DNA from: OM182 bacterium MED-G24
GTDB taxonomy: Bacteria; Pseudomonadota; Gammaproteobacteria; Pseudomonadales; Azotimanducaceae
Assembly (NCBI GenBank): GCA_002457275.1
Contig: NTKD01000010.1
Span: 1-42,692, forward strand
Direction of reading: 5' to 3'
Length of the DNA stretch: 42,692 nucleotides
Part shown: positions 36,447 to 42,692 of the stretch, one piece after another
Layout: every line of letters starts with the position of its first letter
Position numbering within the stretch: position 1 is the stretch's first letter
Position numbers and translations under genes: made by a program
Notes under the pieces: generated by a model
Told to the model about the DNA's origin: nothing
Database searches by the model: none
What the model saw: only the letters and a program-made list of their open reading frames with translations

Positions 36447-37136
36447 TTGAGTGAACGTCGTGCGCTCTATGCGCGAACGGTTAGAAAAGTGGATCAAAGA
36501 GTTGTCGATCCGATGCGCCTGTTGCCCTTCGTCATATTCGAACCTCATCGAAATCTGGCTGCAGAGGCGGTCGCAGAGTACCTCAAATATCGACATTGTG
36601 ATGTCAGTGATGAATTTGCCGGCGTTCACGAGATCATTGGAGTCCTAGCAAACGACTACACTGTCAACAAGGGAGCGGTTCTGGCTAGGCTTATTCCCTT
36701 TGGTGGTCGACGTATCAATGCTGTCGCTCGCGCGGCGCGACGACTATTGAAACCGGTTGATATCCGTGATTTCGCACGCGTTCAGTCAAATAGTATCGAG
36801 TCCTCATCTGTTGAGTTCTGCCTAGATTGGCTTGTTGAGTTGGATCAGGACAGCGGCCAACGTGCAATCAACGATCTTTCTTGCGCCATTCAACCGATGG
36901 CGATCCATGATCAGCTCGGAGCGGTTGAAGATGTTACTGAGAATAACTACGTCGGACTGGGACCTACGCAGGTATTGCAGTTCAAACCGTTTGAAAGCTA
37001 TTTCGCTGAGACCGATCCCATTCTGGGTTATCTCTCGTCGAGGGAAGGGTTCGAAGAGGCGATTGAGAACATCGTCGAGGTTTGGAAGTCTCACAGGGAA
37101 GATGCTCAGTATTTTCGCGCCTTTTGCGGCGTTTAG
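36447..37136 (+). CDS. Hypothetical helical protein, possibly 5'-disrupted
   Basis: A 229-residue frame starting at TTG 36447 that I do not recognise. It is mostly helical and charged, with repeated segments such as MRLLPFVIFEPHRNLAAEAV, VHEIIGVLANDYTVNKGAVL and RRINAVARAARRLLKP that resemble HEAT-like helical pairs. There is no signal peptide or membrane segment. The frame is open upstream to 36378 without a standard start. The strongest ribosome site nearby (before ATG 36401) leads into a different frame that ends at 36454. Either a frameshift separates the true start from the body or the TTG is used with translational coupling. It converges on the ArsS-like gene. Confidence 0.5.
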   Translation: MSERRALYARTVRKVDQRVVDPMRLLPFVIFEPHRNLAAEAVAEYLKYRHCDVSDEFAGVHEIIGVLANDYTVNKGAVLARLIPFGGRRINAVARAARRLLKPVDIRDFARVQSNSIESSSVEFCLDWLVELDQDSGQRAINDLSCAIQPMAIHDQLGAVEDVTENNYVGLGPTQVLQFKPFESYFAETDPILGYLSSREGFEEAIENIVEVWKSHREDAQYFRAFCGV

Positions 37137-37219
37137 CCTTTGCAGATGTCATTCCGGGCCGGTTCGTATCCTCACCCCACAGTTAGCCCGTAAATAACCC
37201 CTGTAAACAACCCAAAAGG

Positions 37220-38179
37220 TCAGGCGGACAGGGCGCCACCACAGCTCGAACCCTGTCCGGCGGTACAGCCGTAACAGTGTTCGCCAACATGAATGGACCG
37301 TCCTTCAAGTTCGGCGTCAAGCAGTTCAGACAGGTGAACCTGGTGGTCGGTGGCCAGTGGCATCTCGAGCATCTGGTTGAAGTCGCAATCGTAGACGAAC
37401 CCCCGATAGTCGATACTGATCAGTGAGCGACACATGACAGTCGCAAGGTTATCGGGCACAAATGCGTCCCTGAGAAGGGCCATGTAGTCGGCGTAGTCTC
37501 CCTTTGCCAGTAGTCTGGCGCCAAACCGGCTGATGGGCATGTTCGCTAGGCAATACAGTTCGTTGAACACGATGTCATGTTCAGTGGCGAGGGCATCCTT
37601 GTAGTCCTGCGTCAGTTCCTGCTGAGGTGGCGGCAGAATAGGTGCGTCCGGGTTGTACACGAGGTTCAGTGTGAGTCCGGAATTCGGGTGTCCATAACCG
37701 AGGGCATTCAGTTTTTTAAGCCCCGCGATGCTGCGTGCATAGACCCCTTTACCACGTTGCCCGTCGACGTTCTCTTCCTGATAACAAGGCATGGAGGCGA
37801 CGATCTGAACCTTCTGTTCTGCGAGGAATTGAGCGAGATCCTCATAACCTGGTTCGACGAGAATCGTGGGATTGCATCGATCCATGACTTCAATGTCACT
37901 GCGACGTGCGGCACGAACCAGATCACGAAACCCCGGGTTCATTTCCGGCGATCCACCAGTCAGATCGAGCGTCTGGATGTCCCGAAGCCTGGCGAATTTG
38001 AGTACCAGGGCCAGCGTCTCTGTGTCCATCAGTTCTGTGCGTGTGGGACCCGCATTGACGTGGCAGTGGGTGCAACTGATGTTGCACAGGTATCCGAGGT
38101 TGACCTGCAGGGTGCTTAATCGGCCACGTGTGATGGGTGGGAAATCTGTCTCCAGCAGGAGCGGTCGTGTGTCTTGCAT
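37220..38179 (-). CDS. arsS: ArsS-like radical SAM protein (TIGR04167; arsenosugar biosynthesis family)
   Basis: A 319-residue radical SAM enzyme. The iron-sulfur motif is CNISCTHC (Cys32, Cys36, Cys39), and LTGGSPEMN is the SAM-binding GGE-like region. The C-terminal Cys-rich domain (DUF3641) ends in CYGCTAGQGSSCGG, a hallmark of this family; some relatives carry selenocysteine nearby, but here all are Cys codons. ArsS-type proteins transfer the 5'-deoxyadenosyl group to methylated arsenic in arsenosugar synthesis. The matching TIGR04283/TIGR04282 glycosyltransferases are about 19 kb away at 17138-18504. No ArsM was found in the window. Confidence 0.88.
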   Translation of the reverse strand: MQDTRPLLLETDFPPITRGRLSTLQVNLGYLCNISCTHCHVNAGPTRTELMDTETLALVLKFARLRDIQTLDLTGGSPEMNPGFRDLVRAARRSDIEVMDRCNPTILVEPGYEDLAQFLAEQKVQIVASMPCYQEENVDGQRGKGVYARSIAGLKKLNALGYGHPNSGLTLNLVYNPDAPILPPPQQELTQDYKDALATEHDIVFNELYCLANMPISRFGARLLAKGDYADYMALLRDAFVPDNLATVMCRSLISIDYRGFVYDCDFNQMLEMPLATDHQVHLSELLDAELEGRSIHVGEHCYGCTAGQGSSCGGALSA

Positions 38180-38313
38180 CGGAGGACTATATCATGATGA
38201 GTTTGCGGGGCAGCGGCTGGTCAGATTTCAGAGGCGACTGCACCAGACTGAACACACGGTCGTCTGGCCGTGTACCTAAGGACCCGGTCAGTGCAAACAA
38301 TGTTGCACAGGGT

Positions 38314-39342
38314 TCATGCAGAAATGTATGTGGCAGGGTCCGATTGTCGGGTCTGGATACGTCGCGCCGCGTCTGCGGCGATTTCGAATGATCGCACACG
38401 TTTTGCATGTTCGTAAATGGAACACACCAGCATGAGCTCGTCAGCCCCAGTCTCTTCAATAAACGCGGACATTCCCGATTCCAGATCATCCACTGTGCCC
38501 GAAGCAATCGGGTTGTTCATTTGCTTCAACAATGACCTGTTCAGGTCGTCGAGCTGATCTTCAAGATCAGCAACGGGCGGCGGTAACAGGGTCGGTGTCC
38601 CCTTACGCATATTGAGGAACGAGAGTTTTGACGACGATCGCAGGTAGTTGGCCTCCTCCTGACTTTCCGCGCCGCAGATATTGAAACCGAGCATGACGTA
38701 GGGCTGTTTCAAAGTCTCTGACGGTTTGAAAGTGTCCCGGTAGATTGAAATGGCTTCCGCCATCATGGCAGGTGCAAAGTGAGAGGCGAATGCGAATGGG
38801 AGACCCAGCATCGCGGCGAGCTGCGCACCGAACAGGCTTGAACCAAGAATCCAGAGCGGAACATGGGTCCCGGCACCCGGTGTGGCGACGACTCGTTGTC
38901 CATCCTGCGGAGCGCCCAGATAGTGATGCAATTCCACTACGTCTCTTGGAAAGTCTTCCGCGCTGCCGTTCAGGGTCCTGCGCAATGCGTGTGCTGTGAT
39001 CTGGTCAGAACCCGGTGCCCTTCCGAGGCCGAGATCTATTCGATCCGGAAACAGTGAGGCGAGGGTACCGAACTGCTCCGCGATGACGAGTGGTGCGTGG
39101 TTGGGCAACATGATGCCGCCGGCCCCGACACGGATTTCCTGTGTGCCCGTCGCGATATGGCAGATAACGATGGAGGTTGCGGCACTGGCGATGCCACGCA
39201 TGTTGTGGTGTTCTGCAACCCAGTAACGGTTGTAAGCCAGCTGCTCTGCATGTTGAGCCAGATCGAGAGAGTTCCGCAATGCGTTGCTGGGTGTACTCCC
39301 CTGTACAACTGGTGACAGGTCCAGCACCGAAAATCGGGTCAT
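38314..39342 (-). CDS. LLM-class flavin-dependent monooxygenase (luciferase-like)
   Basis: A 342-residue luciferase-like flavin oxidoreductase. [12 protein letters not shown] at the start, YWVAEHHNM near residue 40, [20 protein letters not shown] and [11 protein letters not shown] are typical of the MsnO8-like subgroup. These cytosolic enzymes use FMNH2 and oxygen on varied small molecules; the substrate is unknown. The gene diverges from the acyltransferase at 39570 with a hairpin-rich region between. It is a single gene, 135 bp upstream of the ArsS-like gene on the same strand. Confidence 0.9.
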   Translation of the reverse strand: MTRFSVLDLSPVVQGSTPSNALRNSLDLAQHAEQLAYNRYWVAEHHNMRGIASAATSIVICHIATGTQEIRVGAGGIMLPNHAPLVIAEQFGTLASLFPDRIDLGLGRAPGSDQITAHALRRTLNGSAEDFPRDVVELHHYLGAPQDGQRVVATPGAGTHVPLWILGSSLFGAQLAAMLGLPFAFASHFAPAMMAEAISIYRDTFKPSETLKQPYVMLGFNICGAESQEEANYLRSSSKLSFLNMRKGTPTLLPPPVADLEDQLDDLNRSLLKQMNNPIASGTVDDLESGMSAFIEETGADELMLVCSIYEHAKRVRSFEIAADAARRIQTRQSDPATYISA

Positions 39343-39477
39343 GTTTGTGCTCCTCTACGCCACGGGTACGTCACGGGAATTTTATCACGGTATCACCCGT
39401 CCTAGGCTGTGCACCGTGACAACCGCCTGTCAGGAAAATGGTGTGATGTGAGAGGTTCGTCAATCCCGCCGCACTGT

Positions 39478-39510
39478 TGAAGGGTACGTTTCAAAACGTA
39501 CATCCCCCAA
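39478..39510 (+). promoter_or_regulatory. Stem-loop in the leader upstream of the acyltransferase
   Basis: GTACGTTT (39484-39491) and AAACGTAC (39494-39501) form a perfect 8-bp stem with a two-base loop. The stem can be extended outward with GG/CC and TTG/CAA pairs around mismatches. It lies directly before a strong terminator hairpin on the same strand. Confidence 0.6.
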
Positions 39511-39514
39511 TTAT

Positions 39515-39551
39515 AACTTCAGTCCCGATTTTTGGGACTGAAGTTTTTTTT
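39515..39551 (+). terminator. Strong rho-independent terminator within the leader of the acyltransferase gene
   Basis: AACTTCAGTCCC (39515-39526) pairs perfectly over 12 bp with GGGACTGAAGTT (39534-39545) around a 7-base loop, followed at once by a T-run to 39551. It faces the plus strand. No plus-strand gene ends just upstream, because the LLM gene is on the minus strand and starts at 39342. It therefore either attenuates the acyltransferase gene starting 18 bp later or ends a small RNA transcribed from this divergent region. Confidence 0.85.
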
Positions 39552-39569
39552 GCTAGGGGATAACGTGTC

Positions 39570-40217
39570 GTGGCCGATGCATCAGGAAACGCTTCAGATG
39601 ATCACCAGAACGCCATGACTCAGCGCGTAAGCCGAAAACGGGCCTGCGGCTCTTTTGCCCGGTGGCTTGGCAAAACGGTCAACCGGTGCGCCGGCTGGCA
39701 GGTTGAAGGACAGGCGCCGGACGATGCGAGGATGCTGATCATCGCTGCACCGCACACCAGCAATTGGGATTTCATCTACCTGATCGCGGCAGCATTTTCT
39801 CTTGGGTTGTCTGTTCACTGGATCGGTAAGGAAAGTTTGTTTCGCGGCCCCCTTGGCCTAGTACTTCGGTTCATGGGGGGTATCCCTATCGATCGCTCGC
39901 GTCGGAACAATCTGGTTGCGTCGCTGGCTGAGGAGATCAACGCGAGCCCCGGATGTGTACTGGTGGTCCCGCCGGAAGGAACTAGAGGGCAAGCACCCTA
40001 CTGGAAATCGGGCTTTTTTCGTATTGCCCAGACCGCAAGGATCCCGATGGTTTGCGGTTTTCTCGACTATCACAGAAAAGTCGCCGGACTTGGGCCGGTG
40101 ATTCCACACGACATTGATGAAGAATCCCTCATGGCCAGGCTGAGCGACTTTTATGTCGGCATCCAGGGGAAATACCCTGGTAACTTTGGTCCTGTCAGAT
40201 TGAAGGAAACGTCCTGA
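39570..40217 (+). CDS. 1-acyl-glycerol-3-phosphate acyltransferase (PlsC)-like protein
   Basis: A 215-residue acyltransferase. HTSNWD (His62 to Asp67) is the HxxxxD catalytic motif, and PPEGTRG (134-140) is the glycerol-phosphate binding motif. FMGGIPIDRSRRNN is the third conserved block. It probably acylates lysophosphatidate or a related acceptor at the inner membrane; no clear transmembrane helix is present beyond short hydrophobic parts. The GTG at 39570 has GGGGA about nine bases upstream, just after the terminator's T-run. Its stop codon is directly adjacent to the stop of the convergent MFS gene. Confidence 0.85.
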   Translation: MADASGNASDDHQNAMTQRVSRKRACGSFARWLGKTVNRCAGWQVEGQAPDDARMLIIAAPHTSNWDFIYLIAAAFSLGLSVHWIGKESLFRGPLGLVLRFMGGIPIDRSRRNNLVASLAEEINASPGCVLVVPPEGTRGQAPYWKSGFFRIAQTARIPMVCGFLDYHRKVAGLGPVIPHDIDEESLMARLSDFYVGIQGKYPGNFGPVRLKETS

Positions 40218-41480
40218 TCAGAGACTTTCTACCTTGGCACTCATGCTGACTCGTCGACTACCGCGTGTTTCAACTCTGAGTACCGCGATGGCAAGAGCGA
40301 CAATACCGTAGAGACCAAAAAACGTCAGGAACGCGGCGTCGTAGCTACCGGTATGGTCATAGACCCATCCTGTAAAGGGTGGTCCTGCTAGATGAATAAA
40401 GGCCATCAGCAGGTGCATGACGCCCATCACCTGTCCGAAGGAAGCCCTTCCAAAGGCTGCGCCGACAACTGCTCCCTGCATCGGAACGATCCCTCCCATG
40501 CCAAACCCGAAAATCGCGGCGCCGAACATGAAAAGCGCGTAGTCGTTGTTCAGAAACATGATGCTCTGACCAATAACCTGGCTCGCGACCGCAATCCAGA
40601 AAGCGAGTCGAACTGGCATCCGGTCGATCATGGAACCGAAGGCCAGTTTTCCGACGACGCCCGTCCCAGCGCACACCGAGGCGATGAAGGCGGCAGCCAC
40701 AAGGTCAATGCCGATATCGGTTGCGCGGGGAACCATGTGGATCAAGGTCGCGCTCTGGATGCCGAACAACAGGCCGATGATCACGACCATCGCGATAAAG
40801 TTCCGGTCAACCACCATCTCGCTGGTCTTGAGTGGCGATCTTGCAGGCGGTAGCTGCTCCTGACTCTTGAGGCCATCGGGAAGAAGCCCAACATCTTCAG
40901 GACGAGATACGACGAATCGAAGCACGAGGGGTACGAGGACCACCAGGGTGATCAGTCCATAGACCATAAACCCTTCGCGCCACCCGAAATGAACGATAAA
41001 CCATGCACTCACCGCGGGCATCACCATACCGCCTATGGAAATTCCGGTTGAGGCAATGCCTAATGCCGTGCCGCGCTTCAGCACGAACCAGTTGCTGATG
41101 AGTTTCAGTGATCCGATCTGTGCGGTTGCCGTTGAACCGAATCCCATGAACAGGCACATGACGAGATAAAACCAGAGTGGTGAGGTCGTGAAACCGAGCA
41201 GGATGAAACCAATCCCCAGAGACGTTGCGGCAAGTGCGATCACCTGCTTGATGGGGTATCGATCGAGCGCACGTCCGATCAGGGGGGCGAGCAATGCACC
41301 TGTACCCTGTGCAATGACGATACCCAGGGAGACCCCCAGCCTGGACCCTTCGAAATCGTCCGCGATGGCTTTAAAGAAAACCCCGTACGAGTAGAAGAAG
41401 AAGCCAATCGCAATGAAATCTATGCAAAATCCGATGGCGACCATGCGCCGGCCGAGGAATCGGTTGGTGATATCATTCAC
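40218..41480 (-). CDS. MFS transporter (monocarboxylate/oxalate-formate antiporter-like)
   Basis: A membrane protein of about 420 residues with twelve hydrophobic segments. GRALDRYP at the loop between helices 2 and 3 and ASTGISIGGMVMPA in helix 5 fit monocarboxylate or oxalate/formate antiporter-type MFS carriers. A long polar loop (SRPEDVGLLPDGLKSQEQLP) separates the two halves. The substrate is unknown. The GTG at 41480 is chosen because GGAGTGACGGG precedes it and the membrane part begins soon after; an ATG at 41444 is an alternative, and the frame is open to 41603. Its TGA abuts the acyltransferase stop to form TGATCA. Confidence 0.83.
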   Translation of the reverse strand: MNDITNRFLGRRMVAIGFCIDFIAIGFFFYSYGVFFKAIADDFEGSRLGVSLGIVIAQGTGALLAPLIGRALDRYPIKQVIALAATSLGIGFILLGFTTSPLWFYLVMCLFMGFGSTATAQIGSLKLISNWFVLKRGTALGIASTGISIGGMVMPAVSAWFIVHFGWREGFMVYGLITLVVLVPLVLRFVVSRPEDVGLLPDGLKSQEQLPPARSPLKTSEMVVDRNFIAMVVIIGLLFGIQSATLIHMVPRATDIGIDLVAAAFIASVCAGTGVVGKLAFGSMIDRMPVRLAFWIAVASQVIGQSIMFLNNDYALFMFGAAIFGFGMGGIVPMQGAVVGAAFGRASFGQVMGVMHLLMAFIHLAGPPFTGWVYDHTGSYDAAFLTFFGLYGIVALAIAVLRVETRGSRRVSMSAKVESL

Positions 41481-41553
41481 GGACGACCCGTCACTCCAAT
41501 GAAGTTCTGCGAAGTACTGCGCGAGGCCCGATTTTAGGGGCCAGGGGTGATAC

Positions 41554-42491
41554 CTATCGCGGCATCGCTTTGCCGTCAGGACTGACTCGCGGCTGAAATC
41601 CACGATCCTGGCGTCGCATGTTTGTGCGCTTTATGGCCGGTAGATCGAGCGTCATGTGTGGCTGTCCTCGCAGGCAGCCTAGAGCATAGGGGAATTCATG
41701 GGTGGAATGGTAGTGGTAGAGCTGTTTTGACACGCCATCCCACTCAATGTCGTGCTCATGTCCGTCACAATCGTCGAGACCCACGTCGGTGATGGTTTCG
41801 CCATCTACTGTCATCGCGTTATAGATTTCGAATCCGTCTGCACCTTACCCAACAAGTGCATGTGGCTGAGAGGCGGCATCGCAGTGTGTCACTTGGTGGT
41901 AGTGGTAGATGCCACGTTCGTCCGGGTGGCCCATGCAAATTTCCGTCATATTGTGAGCGCCAGCATCGCGCTGCATTAGGTCGAGTGGGTCGAACGGCAG
42001 CCTCCCTGTCAGCATCACGCCGATAGGGCCCGCCGGCAGACAGTGTGCCGCGGGCGAACGCTATGGTGTCTGGGGCAACGTCATCGAAAAATCCTGGAGT
42101 CGTACAGGATTTCCATTGCGTTGATACCTGACCCCATCGTCCTGCCGCGAAATTGGAAACTCTCCCGTTGGGTGATTGGGCAGATTATTGGTGGTGATTT
42201 CTCGGATATTGTGGTCCGGCTGGGAAGACATTTCCAGGTCTTCGGGCCAGTGAATCTCTACGTAGACTGAAGGCTTGCTGTCCGGTTCGTAATGACCCAC
42301 TACAATCCAGTCGCCGCTGCGATGCGCGACCGGTTCATAACGATCCCCCTCACAGGTGTACACATGGTGCTTCCGGGGCATGTCCGAGATTTTCCATCTC
42401 CGATGGGCGCTGACAGGGTTGCACCACCTACTGAGCCCAAGAAAGCCAGACCCGTCAATATCAGGGTCAACTGGTTTCTTATAGGTGTCAT
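41554..42491 (-). pseudogene. Decayed YHYH-domain secreted protein gene
   Basis: Reading the minus strand from ATG 42491 gives a signal-peptide-like start (NQLTLILTGLAFLGSVGGAT). After a shift of frame near 42380 it continues RKHHVYTCEGDRYEPVAH and LPNHPTGEFPISRQ. A TAG lies at 42061-42063, then come PIGVMLTGRLPFDPL, RGIYHYHQVTHCD, a TAA at 41845-41847, GADGFEIYN, and KQLYHYHSTHEFPYALGC. The paired YHYH motifs and the GADGFxIY segment identify the YHYH domain (PF14240), a secreted family of unknown function. At least one frameshift and two stops make it non-functional. It lies just upstream of the MFS gene. Confidence 0.8.
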
Positions 42492-42692
42492 GGGTCTGCC
42501 GATTTGCTGGTACATCCCTTGGTACATGGGGGGCTGAAGAATGAGCCTCTGTATTGATGTAGTTGAGACTTTAAGACTGACGATTGATTCCAATCCGGCG
42601 CAGGTGCTTTCTGGCGGCACTGAACGGAGTCAGTTATTCTTCGGCCATTGTCCTGTGATCGCCAGTCCTCTCTGGCACGGATCACAAGAACG

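Noticed and set aside
37220-38179. Selenocysteine in the ArsS-like protein
   Set aside because: All expected positions in the Cys-rich C-terminus are Cys codons and the frame has no internal TGA.
1-42692. CRISPR arrays, insertion sequences, integrases, prophage genes
   Set aside because: No repeated spacer-like pattern, transposase, integrase or phage structural protein was recognised, and no duplicated tRNA 3' end was noticed beside the tRNA-Arg gene.

Overview
The window looks like chromosomal DNA of a marine-type proteobacterium, most likely a gammaproteobacterium. That placement is inferred from gene content only: a complete System I cytochrome c maturation operon with separate ccmH and ccmI, SlyD, an RluA pseudouridine synthase, a TonB-type N-terminus, DUF3501 and DUF2089 proteins, and many acyl-CoA and iron/2-oxoglutarate dioxygenase genes. 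No rRNA, CRISPR array, transposase, integrase or replication origin was seen. One tRNA is present, tRNA-Arg(CCT).

Layout. Positions 1-14.6 kb hold small catabolic and housekeeping genes in short operons. They include three predicted non-haem iron dioxygenases (two PhyH-like, one TauD-like), a 2-keto-4-pentenoate hydratase-like enzyme, an aldehyde dehydrogenase, an SMP-30 lactonase followed by a D-amino-acid-transaminase-like enzyme, DUF3501, an MFS exporter, two short-chain enzymes and an enoyl-CoA hydratase. Positions 14.7-15.7 kb hold a broken thioesterase domain, the tRNA and a 59-residue TonB-like stub. At 15.9-18.5 kb come a multifunctional-enzyme-like dehydrogenase and two overlapping arsenosugar-type glycosyltransferases. 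At 19.7-28.6 kb is ccmAB, an insert carrying an rfbC-like gene and a broken GT39 gene, then ccmCDEFGHI and slyD. At 28.9-35.9 kb, on the minus strand, is a full propionyl-CoA to succinyl-CoA module: carboxyltransferase, biotin carboxylase/BCCP fusion, epimerase and mutase. At 36.3-42.7 kb are an unknown gene, an ArsS-like radical SAM protein, a luciferase-like monooxygenase, an acyltransferase behind a strong hairpin-terminator leader, an MFS transporter and a broken YHYH gene.

How the genes work together. The ccm genes would export haem and attach it to apocytochromes c. The carboxylase, epimerase and mutase would feed odd-chain, branched-chain or propionate carbon into the TCA cycle, with the beta-oxidation-type enzymes elsewhere in the window as possible suppliers. 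The two glycosyltransferases and the ArsS-like protein belong to families linked to arsenosugar formation, although they are about 19 kb apart and no ArsM methyltransferase is visible.

The most unusual features are three clearly decayed genes (thioesterase, GT39, YHYH) that can still be read across stops and frameshifts, and an rfbC-like enzyme lacking two normally conserved arginines inside the ccm operon. Also notable are an atypical biotin carboxylase and a two-hairpin leader. I did not find a convincing new multi-gene system. All family names come from motif recognition by eye, without database searches.
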